Below, piece by piece: positions 8,109 through 18,596 of a DNA stretch of 59,764 nt; within the stretch, counting starts at the first letter, position 1; each line of letters begins with the position of its first letter. The notes under the pieces were generated by a model. It had not been told where the DNA came from. It made no database searches and saw only the letters and a list, made by a program, of their open reading frames with translations. The stretch is from Rhodobiaceae bacterium (GTDB lineage Bacteria; Pseudomonadota; Alphaproteobacteria; RS24), in NCBI GenBank assembly GCA_018660505.1, contig JABJKE010000005.1, forward strand, positions 1 to 59,764. Reading direction: 5' to 3'. The position numbers were made by a program, and so were the translations under genes.

Positions 8109-8249
8109 TTAATCACGAATTGTTACAGGCATCACATTTATGTCATCTCCAAGAACGTAACCAATATCTCTTGCTTTTTTTCGGAGCCCGTCTGTGTCAC
8201 CGCCGCCATTGGCTAAAGCGACAGACAGCGCACCTTCTTTTATCCTGCG
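8109..8249 (-). pseudogene. C-terminal remnant of an unidentified gene
   Basis: An open minus-strand frame of 46 codons ends at a TAA (8109-8111) and encodes a protein-like sequence including ANGGGDTDGLRKKARDIGY and LGDDINVMPVTIRD. It has no ATG or GTG near its beginning and an in-frame stop just upstream (8250-8252), so it looks like the 3' end of a truncated gene. I do not recognise the family. It shares the AT-rich composition and strand of the neighbouring NYN gene, so both may have arrived together. Confidence 0.4.
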
Positions 8250-8313
8250 TTATTTGGGGCGCCAATCAAGATGGAAAATCGACTATTCTGCCTCTTTTCA
8301 AAACCCACGCCTC

Positions 8314-8335
8314 TGGCCGACTTATGGCCGACTTG
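8314..8335. repeat. 11 bp tandem repeat
   Basis: TGGCCGACTT followed by one variable base occurs twice, at 8314-8324 and 8325-8335, shortly upstream of the quinone oxidoreductase gene. Confidence 0.9.
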
Positions 8336-8392
8336 TTTTCTAGGCGGGGCGGGTTAAGTTGAAGCGCAGATGACAGCCGCAGGAGAAATGCC

Positions 8393-9370
8393 ATGAAAGC
8401 CCTAATTGTTTCCGACCTATTAGACGACTTCGCCGGCTGTGCCGTGCAAGAAGTGGCCAGCCCCAGCGCCGCGCCTGGCCATGTGGTGGTGCGTATGCGC
8501 GCCGCCGCCCTCGGGTTTCCAGATTTATTGATGACGCATGGCGGCTATCAACATAAACCCGCCCTGCCTTTTACTCCGGGCATGGAAGGCGCTGGCGAGA
8601 TTATCGCGCTGGGCGAAGGGGTCACCGATTGGGCCCTCGGCGCGCGCGTGGTTGTGGGCGGGCTTGGCACGATGGCCGAAGAAATGGCGGTGCCCGCATC
8701 TGTGTTGCGAAAAATTCCCGAAGCCCTCGATTTTAAAACCGCCGCAGCCACGGGCTCGGCCTATCTGACGGCCTATGTCTCTTTGGTGCGGCGTGCCCAT
8801 TTGCAAGCCGGGGAATGGGTTTTAATTCATGGCGCCGCCGGCGGCGTGGGGCTGGCGGCGGTCGATTTGGCCAAACATATGGGCGCTAAAATTATCGCCA
8901 CCGCCTCCTCCGACGAAAAGCTGGCGGTCTTGCAAGATAAATATGCCCCCGACGCGCTGCTCAATATCAACGACGGGTTTCGGGCTCAAGTGAAAGAAAT
9001 AACCGGCGGCGGCGCCGATGTGATTTACGACCCCGTGGGCGGCGATGTCTTCGACGAGAGCGTGCGCTGCATTGCTTGGGGCGGGCGCTTGCTGGTGGTC
9101 GGCTTTGCCTCGGGGCGCATTCCCGATATTTCGGTCAATATGCCGCTCATCAAAGGCTTCTCTGTGGTCGGTGTGCGGGCCGGCGAATTTGGCCGACGCG
9201 ACCCCGAAAAAGGCCAGGAGAACCAAGACGCGATTTGGCAGCTGGCGGCCGAGGGTAAAATCAGCCCCCAGGTTCACACTAGTTTGCCCCTCGAGCACTG
9301 GCGCGAGGCGTTTCGGCAGATGCAAGACCGCGAAGTGGTGGGACGCCTGATTATCGACCCGTCTTTATAA
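8393..9370 (+). CDS. NADPH:quinone oxidoreductase family protein (zinc-independent MDR)
   Basis: This 325-residue medium-chain reductase has a GroES-like N-terminal domain (about 1-120) and a Rossmann domain with the nucleotide-binding motif GAAGGVG at residues 147-153. The zinc-binding cysteine and histidine cluster of alcohol dehydrogenases is absent, which places it in the quinone oxidoreductase / zeta-crystallin branch. It probably reduces quinones or enones with NADPH; acrylyl-CoA reductase-like members are an alternative. A good ribosome-binding site (AGGAG) lies eight to nine bases before the ATG. It stands alone and converges on cysNC with a 6 bp gap. Confidence 0.87.
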   Translation: MKALIVSDLLDDFAGCAVQEVASPSAAPGHVVVRMRAAALGFPDLLMTHGGYQHKPALPFTPGMEGAGEIIALGEGVTDWALGARVVVGGLGTMAEEMAVPASVLRKIPEALDFKTAAATGSAYLTAYVSLVRRAHLQAGEWVLIHGAAGGVGLAAVDLAKHMGAKIIATASSDEKLAVLQDKYAPDALLNINDGFRAQVKEITGGGADVIYDPVGGDVFDESVRCIAWGGRLLVVGFASGRIPDISVNMPLIKGFSVVGVRAGEFGRRDPEKGQENQDAIWQLAAEGKISPQVHTSLPLEHWREAFRQMQDREVVGRLIIDPSL

Positions 9371-9376
9371 GAGACC

Positions 9377-11305
9377 CTAAAGCCCGAACAATTGATTGAC
9401 GATATATTGCGCCGCTTCTGGCGCGCTCATTTGCGTCGTATTGACCCGAATATCTGGGTTCAACGGCGGCTCATAGGGGCTATCAATGCCGGTGAAATTT
9501 TTCAACGCGCCAGCCCGTGCCTTTTTATATAGGCCCTTGACGTCGCGTTGCTCGGCGACATCTAGCGGCGTATCGACAAAAATCTCGATAAATTCGCCCT
9601 CGGGCAACATCTCACGCACCATGTCGCGCTCGGCTCTAAAGGGCGAGATAAAGGCGCTTAGCACAATCAGGCCAGCATCGACCATCAGCTTGGATACTTC
9701 GCCAATGCGGCGAATGTTTTCCACTCTATCGGCATCGGTAAAGCCCAAATCTTTGTTCAACCCATGGCGCACATTATCGCCATCCAGCAAAAACGTATGG
9801 CGGTTCATCGTGTGCAGAATTTTTTCCAGCTCATTGGCAATGGTCGATTTGCCAGACCCCGAAAGACCAGTGAACCAAAGCAAAAGCGGCTTTTGATTTT
9901 TCAACTGCGCATGGGCCTTGCGGTCAATATCCGTGGCCTGCCAATGAATATTATCGGCGCGGCGCAAACTAAAGTGCAACAGACCCGCCGCCACCGTGGC
10001 GTTGGACATTTTATCGATCAGCACAAAAGACCCCAGCGCGCGGTTTTCGGCATAAGGCGCGAAACTGATTTTCTGGGTGGTGGCAATTTCCACCACGCCA
10101 ATGGCATTGAGCTCCAAAGTCTTGCTCGCCAGATGTTCCATCGTATTGACGTTGACCTGATATTTCGGCGTCTGCACACTGGCGGCGACGCTTTGCGTGC
10201 CAATTTTCATTTCATAGGAACGCCCGGGCAAGAGCGGCGTTTCGTCCATCCAAATCAGCGTCGCTTCAAAGCGGTCGGCGACGGCGGGCGGGTTATCCGC
10301 CGCGGCGATAATATCACCGCGCGAGCAATCAATTTGCGTGTCCAACGTCAGCGTGACGGATTGGCCTGCCACCGCTTCGTCGAGCGTTTGCATCGCGCCA
10401 TCGCTGGCCATAGTGACGATAGAGCGAACCTTGGCATTTTTGCCCGAGGGCACCACCCGAATGTCATCGCCAGGCGCCACGCGGCCGCTGGCAATCAGCC
10501 CGCTGAACCCACGGAAATCGAGATTGGGCCGATTGACCCATTGCACAGGCATTACAAAACTTGCCGCCTGCGCCGCCTCTTGTTGCAGCTCCACAGCTTC
10601 CAAATGCGGCAGCAAAGCCGCGCCCGTATACCACGCCATATTGGCAGAATTTTGCGTCACATTATCGCCCGCCAGACCCGACAGCGGAATGGCGGTGAAA
10701 GCTTTCATGCCCAAGTCATCGGCAAATTCGCGATATTGGCCGACAATCTCGTCGAAACGGGCTTGGTCATAATCCACCAAATCCATTTTATTCACCGCCA
10801 GCACAATATGCTGAATGCCCAAGAGATGCGCCAAATACGAATGACGCCGCGTTTGGGTTAAAATGCCTTGGCGCGCATCGATGAGGATGACCGCCAAATC
10901 GGCGGTCGAGGCACCGGTGACCATATTGCGGGTATATTGCTCATGGCCGGGGGTATCGGCGACGATGAATTTTCGTTTTTCCGTGGCGAAAAACCGATAG
11001 GCCACATCAATGGTTATGCCCTGCTCGCGTTCGGCGGCTAGCCCATCGACCAGCAAGGCAAAATCGATCTCTTGGCCTTGGGTGCCAAGCTTTTTACTAT
11101 CGGCTTCGAGGCTGGCCAATTGGTCTTCGAAAATCATTTTACTGTCATATAACAGCCGCCCGATGAGCGTGGATTTGCCATCGTCGACGCTGCCGCAGGT
11201 GATGAAGCGCAGCATTGATTTATGTTGGTGCAGCTCTAAATAGGCGTCGATATCTTCGCCAATAAGCGCCTCGGTTTCATAAATCGCAGGGGGAAGCTCG
11301 GACAT
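9377..11305 (-). CDS. cysNC: Bifunctional sulfate adenylyltransferase subunit 1 / adenylylsulfate kinase
   Basis: This 642-residue fusion joins a CysN GTPase (about 1-445) to an APS kinase (about 460-642). The GTPase motifs are GSVDDGKST (38-46), DTPGHEQY (117-124) and NKMD (172-175); the kinase P-loop GLSGSGKST is at 480-488. With CysD it converts sulfate and ATP to APS, driven by GTP hydrolysis, and the kinase domain then makes PAPS. The ATG overlaps the cysD stop by one base (TAATG), so translation is probably coupled. The fusion is common in alphaproteobacteria and beyond (NodQ type). No APS or PAPS reductase or sulfite reductase gene lies nearby. Confidence 0.95.
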   Translation of the reverse strand: MSELPPAIYETEALIGEDIDAYLELHQHKSMLRFITCGSVDDGKSTLIGRLLYDSKMIFEDQLASLEADSKKLGTQGQEIDFALLVDGLAAEREQGITIDVAYRFFATEKRKFIVADTPGHEQYTRNMVTGASTADLAVILIDARQGILTQTRRHSYLAHLLGIQHIVLAVNKMDLVDYDQARFDEIVGQYREFADDLGMKAFTAIPLSGLAGDNVTQNSANMAWYTGAALLPHLEAVELQQEAAQAASFVMPVQWVNRPNLDFRGFSGLIASGRVAPGDDIRVVPSGKNAKVRSIVTMASDGAMQTLDEAVAGQSVTLTLDTQIDCSRGDIIAAADNPPAVADRFEATLIWMDETPLLPGRSYEMKIGTQSVAASVQTPKYQVNVNTMEHLASKTLELNAIGVVEIATTQKISFAPYAENRALGSFVLIDKMSNATVAAGLLHFSLRRADNIHWQATDIDRKAHAQLKNQKPLLLWFTGLSGSGKSTIANELEKILHTMNRHTFLLDGDNVRHGLNKDLGFTDADRVENIRRIGEVSKLMVDAGLIVLSAFISPFRAERDMVREMLPEGEFIEIFVDTPLDVAEQRDVKGLYKKARAGALKNFTGIDSPYEPPLNPDIRVNTTQMSAPEAAQYIVNQLFGL

Positions 11306-12219
11306 TAGAAATAGCCTTCTTGTTTTTTCTTCTCCATGGAGGCAGAGGCATCCTGGTCGATGGCGCGGCCTTGGCGCTCAGAAGTTGTGGTCAGCAGCAT
11401 TTCTTGGATGACTTCAGACAAATTCGTCGCCTCGCTCTCCACCGCGCCGGTCAGCGGATAGCACCCCAGCGTGCGAAACCGAATGGAACGCATCTTAGGG
11501 GTTTCGCCCGCGCGCAAAGGAAAGCGCGCATCGTCCACCATCAGCAAGAGGCCATCGCGCTCGACCGTGGGGCGGGGGGCGGCGAAATATAGCGGCACGA
11601 TTTCAATGTTCTCCAATTGGATATATTGCCAGATATCCAATTCCGTCCAATTCGACATGGGGAAAACCCGCAAGCTCTCGCCTTTGGCTTTTTTGGCGTT
11701 ATACAGATTCCATAATTCAGGCCGCTGGTTTTTCGGGTCCCAACGATGGTCGGCCGAGCGGAACGAAAACACCCGCTCTTTGGCGCGCGATTTTTCTTCG
11801 TCGCGGCGCGCCCCGCCAAAGGCGGCATCGAAACCATATTTGTCGAGGGCTTGCTTCAAGCCTTCGGTTTTCCACATATCCGTGTGCAAAGCCCCATGGT
11901 CAAACGGGTTAATGCCTTGGGCTTGGGCTTCTGGGTTTTTATGCACCAGCAATTCCATGCCTGCGTCTTGGGCGGCTTTTTCGCGCAATTGATACATGGC
12001 TTTAAATTTCCATGTGGTGTCGACATGCAGCAGCGGAAACGGCGGCGGCGAGGGAAAGAAAGCTTTTTTCGCCACATGCAACATGGCCGCACTGTCTTTG
12101 CCCACCGAGTAGAGCATGACCGGTTTTTCCGCCTGCGCCGCAATCTCGCGCAGGATGTGGATGCTTTCGGCTTCCAGTCTTTGCAAATGGGTTAGCCGTT
12201 TGGGGGGTAACTCGCTCAT
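11305..12219 (-). CDS. cysD: Sulfate adenylyltransferase subunit 2
   Basis: This 304-residue protein is the catalytic small subunit of ATP sulfurylase. It has the PP-loop SVGKDS at residues 38-43 and ends with the family-typical KKKQEGYF. It forms a complex with CysN(C) and catalyses the adenylation of sulfate in the cytoplasm. The start ATG has AGGTG seven bases upstream. It is the first gene of a two-gene operon; the leader (12220-12633) is AT-rich and contains small hairpins, but I see no riboswitch I can name. Confidence 0.95.
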   Translation of the reverse strand: MSELPPKRLTHLQRLEAESIHILREIAAQAEKPVMLYSVGKDSAAMLHVAKKAFFPSPPPFPLLHVDTTWKFKAMYQLREKAAQDAGMELLVHKNPEAQAQGINPFDHGALHTDMWKTEGLKQALDKYGFDAAFGGARRDEEKSRAKERVFSFRSADHRWDPKNQRPELWNLYNAKKAKGESLRVFPMSNWTELDIWQYIQLENIEIVPLYFAAPRPTVERDGLLLMVDDARFPLRAGETPKMRSIRFRTLGCYPLTGAVESEATNLSEVIQEMLLTTTSERQGRAIDQDASASMEKKKQEGYF

Positions 12220-12468
12220 GCCATCACCTTTATCTGCGCCTTTTTCTAATTGAGAGCCTTGTTTCGGGAAGCCGCAAAGCCCCCAAAAGGCCCTCTATGG
12301 GCCAAGAGGTAGCCCAAAAAGGGGCTAAGTTCAAACGCTTATCGGTTATTTTACAAATTTTTTTATAAATATATTTATTTTACATTTTTATCTTGTATTT
12401 AATAGACGCAAAGCCCCAACGCCAAACCAGAGAAGCGACGCGGGTAGGGTTATTTTGAGGCTTATTCT

Positions 12469-12492
12469 CGCCGCCCGTTTCGCCGCCCGTTT
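12469..12492. repeat. 12 bp perfect tandem repeat
   Basis: CGCCGCCCGTTT occurs twice in a row (12469-12480, 12481-12492), about 25 bases upstream of the rplU -35 element. Confidence 0.95.
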
Positions 12493-12517
12493 CGCTGGTT
12501 TTCCCAAGCCTTTTGAC

Positions 12518-12545
12518 TTGACTTAAGGGTTTTCCCTTGTATATT
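12518..12545 (+). promoter_or_regulatory. Probable sigma-70 promoter of rplU-rpmA
   Basis: TTGACT at 12518-12523 and TATATT at 12540-12545 are 16 bases apart, close to the housekeeping consensus. A second overlapping TTGACT lies at 12513-12518, giving 21 bases. Transcription would start near 12552, leaving a leader of about 80 bases before rplU. Confidence 0.6.
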
Positions 12546-12633
12546 CGCCGCTCAGCAGCCAGAAAGCCCGCTTTCTGGTCAACGCTTATGAATAATAGTC
12601 CTCTCGGGGACCCGAACTTTACGGATTTGAACC

Positions 12634-13011
12634 ATGTATGCAGTAATTCGCACCGGCGGCAAACAATACCGCGTCGCAAAAGACGATGTCATCGCCATTG
12701 AGCGCGTTGACGGCCAAGCCGGGGACAAGATTAACTTCGACGAAGTTTTAATGCTCGGCGAAGACGGCAAAGCCCCAAGCATTGGTGAGCCCATTGTGAA
12801 AGGCGCCAGCGTCACCGCTGAAGTTCTGGAACAGGGTCGGGCCGATAAAATTACCGTGATTAAATTCCGTCGTCGGAAAAACTATCACCGCACCAAAGGG
12901 CACCGTCAGCACGAGACGGTTCTGAAAATTACCAATATCTCTGCCAAGGCGGCGGCTAAAAAAGCCGCGCCGAAAGCAGAAACCGCCCCTTCAGACGAAG
13001 CGGCAAGCTAG
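12634..13011 (+). CDS. rplU: 50S ribosomal protein L21
   Basis: This 125-residue protein begins MYAVIRTGGKQYRV, the classic L21 start, and carries the conserved FRRRKNYHRTKGHRQ basic stretch near residues 75-92 that contacts 23S rRNA. Compared with the usual length of about 103, it has a C-terminal Ala/Lys-rich tail (AKAAAKKAAPKAE), as often seen in alphaproteobacteria. It is followed by rpmA after 12 bases, the universal bacterial order. Confidence 0.97.
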   Translation: MYAVIRTGGKQYRVAKDDVIAIERVDGQAGDKINFDEVLMLGEDGKAPSIGEPIVKGASVTAEVLEQGRADKITVIKFRRRKNYHRTKGHRQHETVLKITNISAKAAAKKAAPKAETAPSDEAAS

Positions 13012-13023
13012 GAGCAATATCTC

Positions 13024-13293
13024 ATGTCGACAAAAAAAGCTGGTGGCTCATCCCGTAACGGTCGCGATTCCGCGGGCCGTCGTCTTGGCGTCAAAAAATA
13101 TGGCGGCGAGCATGTTATTCCTGGAAACATCATCATTCGTCAACGCGGCACCAAATGGCACCCGGGCGAAAATGTCGGCATTGGCAAAGACCACACAATT
13201 TTTGCTGTGGTCGAAGGCAATGTCACCTTTAGCCAAGCGCGCGGCAACCGCACCGTGGTTTCCGTAAGCCCGCTGGCCGAAGCCGCAGAATAG
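13024..13293 (+). CDS. rpmA: 50S ribosomal protein L27
   Basis: This 89-residue protein begins [16 protein letters not shown], the canonical L27 N-terminus that reaches the peptidyl-transferase centre. No cleaved N-terminal extension of the Firmicutes type is present. AGGAG precedes the ATG by eight bases. It is co-transcribed with rplU and followed by a strong terminator-like hairpin before obgE. Confidence 0.97.
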   Translation: MSTKKAGGSSRNGRDSAGRRLGVKKYGGEHVIPGNIIIRQRGTKWHPGENVGIGKDHTIFAVVEGNVTFSQARGNRTVVSVSPLAEAAE

Positions 13294-13358
13294 GGCTCTT
13301 GCGCAGCCCTTCCCTAATCGGGAGTGAGGGCCGCCACCCAATCTTTAGAACCGAATTA

Positions 13359-13392
13359 GGGAGATGGCCTTTAATCAGGCCTCTCCTTTTTT
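13359..13392 (+). terminator. Intrinsic terminator (possible attenuator) between rpmA and obgE
   Basis: GGAGATGGCC (13359-13368, with one bulged T) pairs with GGCCTCTCC (13378-13386), followed by six T. The upstream TCCCTAATCGG (13311-13321) can instead pair with CCGAATTAGGGA (13351-13362), which overlaps the 5' arm, so an antiterminator conformation is possible. Confidence 0.75.
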
Positions 13393-13452
13393 CGTTTCCA
13401 GAGCCTAGCTTTACCGCTTCTCGTTTTTCGGCGCGCAAGTTAGGGTAGATGA

Positions 13453-14541
<1,089 letters not shown>

Positions 14542-14550
14542 GATAGAGCG

Positions 14551-15726
14551 ATGCGCGAAGAAATACAAAACGCCACGACTTTAGTGCTGAAAATCGGCTC
14601 TTCGCTGCTGCTGACCCAAGCCGATGCCGATACGAAAATACAAGGGGTCGACACGCAATGGCTGGCCGCCATGGCCAGCGATATCGCCGACGCGCGCGCC
14701 AAGGGCCAAAAAATTATCGTCGTCACCTCAGGCGCTCTGGCGCTCGGCTGTGCCAAATTGGGTGTCCACCGCCAAGACCTGAATTTAGCGCAACGCCAAG
14801 CCGCTTCCGCCACCGGACAAATTGAGCTGGTGCGCGGCTGGCAAGACGCTTTGAGCCAGCATCAGATAACCAGCGCTCAAGTTTTATTGACGGCGGAAGA
14901 TACCGAACAACGCCGCCGCTATTTAAACGCCCGCCAAACCCTCACCGCTTTGCTGGATATGGGCAGCATTCCCATCATCAATGAGAATGATACTTTGGCC
15001 ACACAAGAGCTACGCTATGGCGATAACGACCGATTGGCGGCGCGCGTCGCAGCCATGGTGTCGGCCGATTGTCTGGTGCTGTTCAGCGATATCGATGGGC
15101 TTTACACAGCCAATCCTGCGCAGACGGCAGAGGCTGAATTTTTAGAGGTGGTCGAGGAGATTACCCCCGCGATATCCGCCATGGCGGGCGGCAGCGGCTC
15201 GCAACATGGCTCTGGCGGCATGGTGACAAAATTGCAAGCCGGCGAGATTGCCCAAAGTTCTGGCTGCCATATGATATTGGCCAGCGGGCGCGTTTTGCAT
15301 CCGCTCAAAGCCTTGGCAGATGGCGCCCGCTCAACGCTTTTTCGCGCCCATGCCAACCCTATGACCGCCCGCAAAAACTGGATTGCCAGCACGCTGCACC
15401 CCGCGGGTCGCGCCCATTTGGACGCGGGCGCCGTGCGCGCCTTGGCGCAAGGCAACTCGCTTTTACCGGTCGGCATTCAGCACATGGAAGGCGTGTTTGA
15501 GCGCGGCGACTGCCTGTCCCTTCTGGCGCCCGACGGCGAAGAGATTGCGCGCGGGCTCAGTGCCTATGCCAGCTCCGAAGCGCATTTGATTGTCGGCAAA
15601 GATAGCGATGCGATTGCAGCTTTGCCAGAATTCGCACACTATAGCTTTGAGCGCACCGAGATGGTGCATCGCGATGACCTCGTCTTACTAACCAGCCCCA
15701 AAACCCAAGGAGGCACAAATGAGTGA
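14551..15726 (+). CDS. proB: Glutamate 5-kinase
   Basis: This 391-residue enzyme phosphorylates L-glutamate in the first step of proline synthesis. It has an amino-acid-kinase domain (about 1-265) with KIGSSLL, SGALALG and the INENDT active-site motif (about residues 148-153), then a PUA domain (about 285-370). It starts nine bases after obgE and overlaps proA by eight bases, so the proBA pair is probably translationally coupled. Its length equals that of typical two-domain bacterial ProB. Confidence 0.96.
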   Translation: MREEIQNATTLVLKIGSSLLLTQADADTKIQGVDTQWLAAMASDIADARAKGQKIIVVTSGALALGCAKLGVHRQDLNLAQRQAASATGQIELVRGWQDALSQHQITSAQVLLTAEDTEQRRRYLNARQTLTALLDMGSIPIINENDTLATQELRYGDNDRLAARVAAMVSADCLVLFSDIDGLYTANPAQTAEAEFLEVVEEITPAISAMAGGSGSQHGSGGMVTKLQAGEIAQSSGCHMILASGRVLHPLKALADGARSTLFRAHANPMTARKNWIASTLHPAGRAHLDAGAVRALAQGNSLLPVGIQHMEGVFERGDCLSLLAPDGEEIARGLSAYASSEAHLIVGKDSDAIAALPEFAHYSFERTEMVHRDDLVLLTSPKTQGGTNE

Positions 15727-16996
15727 TGCAAATTCAGCCCTAGAGACGCAAATGCTGCGCCTGGGCAGCCAAGCCAAAATAGCGGCGCGCCAATTGGCCA
15801 CCGCGTCCAGCGCTCAAAAAGACGCGAGCCTGCAAAACGCGGCCAATGAGTTGCGCGCCGATGCGGCCAATATTATCGCTGCCAATCAAAAAGATTTGCG
15901 CTTGGCCGAAGCCGAAAATGTGGGCGCGGCGCGGCTTGACCGCATTATGCTGGATGATGCGCGCCTCGAAGGCATTGCCAAAGCGCTCGAAGCGATTATT
16001 CAACTCGACGACCCCGTCGGCGACGTGATGGCGCAATGGCAGGTGGACAGCGGGCTCGATATCTCGCGCGTGCGCGTGCCTTTGGGCGTTATCGGCGTGA
16101 TTTATGAAAGCCGCCCGAACGTGACCGCCGATGCGGCGGCGCTGTGTTTGAAATCGGGCAATGCGGTTATCTTACGCGGCTCGTCGGAAATTCAAAATTC
16201 GGCGCGCCTGATTCACGCCTGTTTCACCCGCGCTTTAACGGCGGCTGGGCTGGACGAAAATTGCGTGCAAATTGTCGATACGCCCGACCGCGCCGCCGTC
16301 GGCATGATGCTGGCCGGCCTCAATGACACCGTGGATGTGATTGTGCCCCGCGGCGGCAAAGGTCTGGTGGGGCGGGTGCAAGAAGAAGCCCGCGTGCCGG
16401 TTTTTGCCCATCTCGATGGGGTTTGTCATGTTTATGTGGAAGCGACGAGCGATATAACCATGGCGCGCGAGATTGTGGTGAATGCCAAAATGCGCCGCAC
16501 GGGCATTTGCGGTGCGGCCGAAACCCTCTTGGTCGATAAAGCCTGTGCCGACACGCATTTGAAGCCCTTGATAGAAGCTCTTCTCGACGCGGGCTGCCAA
16601 GTGCGCGGCGATGCACACGCCCAAAACAGCGACCCGCGCGTCAGCCAAGCGGTCGAGCAAGATTGGTATGAAGAATATTTGGACGCGGTGATTGCCGTCA
16701 AAGTGGTGACTGGATTGGACGAGGCAGTGGCCCATATCACGCATTATGGCTCGGGCCATACCGAAGCCATTGTCAGCGACGACGCCGAGAAAGCGAGCGC
16801 ATTTTTAACCCGCGTCGATAGCGCCATTGTGATGCACAATGCCTCAACCCAATTTGCCGATGGCGGCGAATTTGGCATGGGCGCCGAAATTGGCATTGCG
16901 ACGGGGCGCTTTCACGCCCGTGGGCCTGTGGGGCTGGAGCAATTGACCAGCTTTAAATATGCCGTGCGCGGCCAAGGCCAAACGCGGCCTAAGTAA
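15719..16996 (+). CDS. proA: Gamma-glutamyl phosphate reductase
   Basis: This 425-residue member of the aldehyde dehydrogenase superfamily reduces glutamyl-5-phosphate with NADPH to the semialdehyde, the second step of proline synthesis. The catalytic cysteine is Cys264 in RRTGICGA. The ATG overlaps the end of proB and has AAGGAGG seven bases upstream, a strong ribosome-binding site inside proB. The region just after its stop contains a partial 18-base repeat carrying the purine-rich leader of nadD. Confidence 0.96.
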   Translation: MSDANSALETQMLRLGSQAKIAARQLATASSAQKDASLQNAANELRADAANIIAANQKDLRLAEAENVGAARLDRIMLDDARLEGIAKALEAIIQLDDPVGDVMAQWQVDSGLDISRVRVPLGVIGVIYESRPNVTADAAALCLKSGNAVILRGSSEIQNSARLIHACFTRALTAAGLDENCVQIVDTPDRAAVGMMLAGLNDTVDVIVPRGGKGLVGRVQEEARVPVFAHLDGVCHVYVEATSDITMAREIVVNAKMRRTGICGAAETLLVDKACADTHLKPLIEALLDAGCQVRGDAHAQNSDPRVSQAVEQDWYEEYLDAVIAVKVVTGLDEAVAHITHYGSGHTEAIVSDDAEKASAFLTRVDSAIVMHNASTQFADGGEFGMGAEIGIATGRFHARGPVGLEQLTSFKYAVRGQGQTRPK

Positions 16997-17023
16997 GCGC
17001 GAGGACCTGAGGAAGCGCGAGGA
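16995..17023. repeat. 18 bp-offset direct repeat at the proA/nadD junction
   Basis: AAGCGCGAGGA occurs at 16995-17005 (starting inside the proA stop codon) and at 17013-17023. The second copy provides the GAGGA ribosome-binding site of nadD. Confidence 0.85.
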
Positions 17024-17035
17024 AAGGACACAAGC

Positions 17036-17626
17036 GTGGCTGCATTTTTAAGCCCTGGCCAGAGTGTCGCTGTTTTTGGCGGCAGTTTTGACCCGCCCCA
17101 TGCGGGCCATCGCTTGGTGGCGGAAAATGCGCTTGCGAGCCTAGAGCTGGATTATATTTGGTGGATGGTCAGCCCGCAAAACCCGCTCAAAACCGCCACG
17201 GCCAGCGCACTGGAAACCCGCCTTGGCGCCACCCGCGAGCTGGCCGCCCATCCCCAATTTCACGTCGATGCCATAGAGACCCAGCTCGGCACGCAATATG
17301 CCATCGACACGGTGCGCGCCCTCAAGGCGCGCCATCCGCAGGTGCGCTTTATCTGGCTGCTGGGCGCCGATAATCTGGTGGACATGCACCAATGGAAAGA
17401 TTGGCAAGCGCTGATGAACGAGATACCCGTGGCCGTCTATCCGCGCGGAGCCGATTGGCAAGCAGCGCTCGAAGCCCCGGCAGCCCTTGCCTTTTCAGAC
17501 GCCAGACTGGCAAATGAGGCAAGCCCCCAGCTGAAAGATACGCCCGCGCCGGCTTGGGTTTTGCTGGAAGGGGCGCGATCGCCGCTGTCTTCCACCGCCT
17601 TGCGAAACCAGCAAGACGACGCCTAA
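17036..17626 (+). CDS. nadD: Nicotinate-nucleotide adenylyltransferase
   Basis: This 196-residue enzyme makes deamido-NAD from nicotinate mononucleotide and ATP. The nucleotidyltransferase signature GGSFDPPHAGH is at residues 15-25, and the C-terminal SSTALR motif (near residue 187) completes the active site. The start is a GTG at 17036 preceded by GAGGAAAGGA; no suitable ATG exists upstream. It follows proA and precedes rsfS, the usual nadD-rsfS-rlmH order. Confidence 0.94.
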   Translation: MAAFLSPGQSVAVFGGSFDPPHAGHRLVAENALASLELDYIWWMVSPQNPLKTATASALETRLGATRELAAHPQFHVDAIETQLGTQYAIDTVRALKARHPQVRFIWLLGADNLVDMHQWKDWQALMNEIPVAVYPRGADWQAALEAPAALAFSDARLANEASPQLKDTPAPAWVLLEGARSPLSSTALRNQQDDA

Positions 17627-17667
17627 AGATAATTGAATTTACCGCCTATTTATGGTTAGACTGCGCC

Positions 17668-17687
17668 AATACTGAATTGTCAGTATT
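17668..17687 (+). terminator. AT-rich hairpin between nadD and rsfS
   Basis: AATACTGA (17668-17675) and TCAGTATT (17680-17687) form a perfect eight-pair stem with a four-base loop, followed by TTG only. It may be a weak terminator or processing site; no long T-run follows. Confidence 0.35.
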
Positions 17688-17733
17688 TTGCGTATAGCAA
17701 AGCGAGGAAACCGCTCTGAGCGACACGAAGCCA

Positions 17734-18129
17734 ATGGCAAAAGACAAGCGCCCCGATCTGGATGACGGCGTGCTTCATGATATGGTTCTGACCAGTCTGG
17801 ACGATGATCTGGCGCAGGATATTATCACCATCGATTTACACGGAAAAACCGCGCTGGCAGACCATATGGTGGTGGCCACCGGGCGCTCGAAACGCCATGT
17901 CGCCGCCCTGGCCGACCACTTGCAACGCAAGCTGAAAGCGGCCGGACAAAAAGACATTCGCACCGAAGGCCAAACCACCGGCGACTGGGTTTTGGTCGAT
18001 GCGGGCGATGTGGTGGTGCATATTTTCCGCGCCGAAGTTCGCGAATTTTATGCGCTGGAAAAAATGTGGGCCACCGATGCCGAGCTGGTTTCTTATTCGC
18101 CCGATAACCCACCGAAAAAAACGGATTAG
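17734..18129 (+). CDS. rsfS: Ribosome silencing factor RsfS
   Basis: This 131-residue protein of the RsfS/Iojap family binds L14 and blocks 30S-50S joining when nutrients are short. The core (about residues 20-118) has VVATGRSKRHVAALADHL and the GDWVLVDAGDVVVHIF stretch followed by REFYALEKMW. The N-terminus is about 15 residues longer than in the shortest homologues; the ATG at 17734 has no obvious strong Shine-Dalgarno, so the start is slightly uncertain. rlmH follows after five bases. Confidence 0.93.
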   Translation: MAKDKRPDLDDGVLHDMVLTSLDDDLAQDIITIDLHGKTALADHMVVATGRSKRHVAALADHLQRKLKAAGQKDIRTEGQTTGDWVLVDAGDVVVHIFRAEVREFYALEKMWATDAELVSYSPDNPPKKTD

Positions 18130-18134
18130 CTTCC

Positions 18135-18596
18135 ATGAAAGTATCGCTCTTGGCGGTCGGACAAATGCGCGGTCAAAAAGAAGCGGCGCTGTTTGAGACC
18201 TATGCCGAGCGCATTTCAAAAACCGGACGCGCCCTCGCCCTCGACGGTTTGGCCGTCACCGAAATTAAAGACCAAGCCGGCGCCAATAGCAAAATAGAAA
18301 CCGCCTTGAACGCCAATCCCACCGCCTTTGTGGTCGTGCTCGATGAAGGCGGAAAATCGCTGGCCAGCCGAGACTTTGCCAGCCAATTGGCGCATTGGCG
18401 CGACGAGGGCACGCGCGAGGTGGTTTTTGTGCTGGGGGCCGCTGATGGCCTTTCCGACGCGCTGCGCCAACGCGCCAATTTGCGAATGGCGCTGGGGCCG
18501 ATGACCTGGCCGCATATTCTAGCGCGGGTTTTAGTGGCCGAACAAATTTGGCGCGCCATTTCCATTTTGGCCAACCACCCTTATCATCGGGATTGA
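18135..18596 (+). CDS. rlmH: 23S rRNA (pseudouridine1915-N3)-methyltransferase
   Basis: This 153-residue SPOUT-class methyltransferase methylates pseudouridine 1915 in helix 69 of 23S rRNA. The C-terminal knot region has GAADGL, LALGPMTWPH-type and LVAEQIWRA segments and ends HPYHRD, as in the family. The glycine pair usually written GGADG is GAADG here, a mild change. Its TGA overlaps the ATG of the EnvC-like gene (TGATG), so the two are coupled. Confidence 0.94.
   Translation: MKVSLLAVGQMRGQKEAALFETYAERISKTGRALALDGLAVTEIKDQAGANSKIETALNANPTAFVVVLDEGGKSLASRDFASQLAHWRDEGTREVVFVLGAADGLSDALRQRANLRMALGPMTWPHILARVLVAEQIWRAISILANHPYHRD

Larger units (their letters stand above)
7895..8392. other. 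AT-rich intergenic region with hairpins and a gene remnant
   Basis: This stretch of about 500 bases has no intact gene. It holds two hairpins just upstream of the NYN gene (GGCCGCC/GGCGGCC at 7914-7939 and CTTAGGG/CCCTAAG at 7947-7970), a very AT-rich segment (about 8040-8095), a minus-strand coding remnant (8109-8249), an 11 bp tandem repeat (8314-8335), and the ribosome-binding site of the next gene (AGGAG near 8382). The hairpins could end transcripts or lie in the NYN leader; neither has a T-run. Confidence 0.6.
12220..12633. other. Divergent cysD/rplU intergenic region
   Basis: This 414-base region separates the divergent cysD and rplU genes. On the cysD side are two small hairpins (GGCCC/GGGCC at 12289-12303 and AGCCC/GGGCT at 12311-12326) and an AT-rich stretch (about 12345-12400) that could hold the cysD promoter, though no clear -35/-10 pair stands out. 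On the rplU side are a 12 bp tandem repeat (12469-12492) and a likely sigma-70 promoter. No gene is supported here. Confidence 0.6.

Noticed and set aside
8096-8362. Plus-strand frame of 88 codons upstream of the quinone reductase
   Set aside because: It has no ribosome-binding site and overlaps a more protein-like minus-strand remnant.
9764-10861. Plus-strand frame of 365 codons opposite cysNC
   Set aside because: It is antisense to well-conserved CysN sequence and rich in Arg, His and Gln, a composition artefact.
12220-12633. Riboswitch upstream of cysD
   Set aside because: Small hairpins are present, but I could not match the conserved core of SAM-II or another known class.
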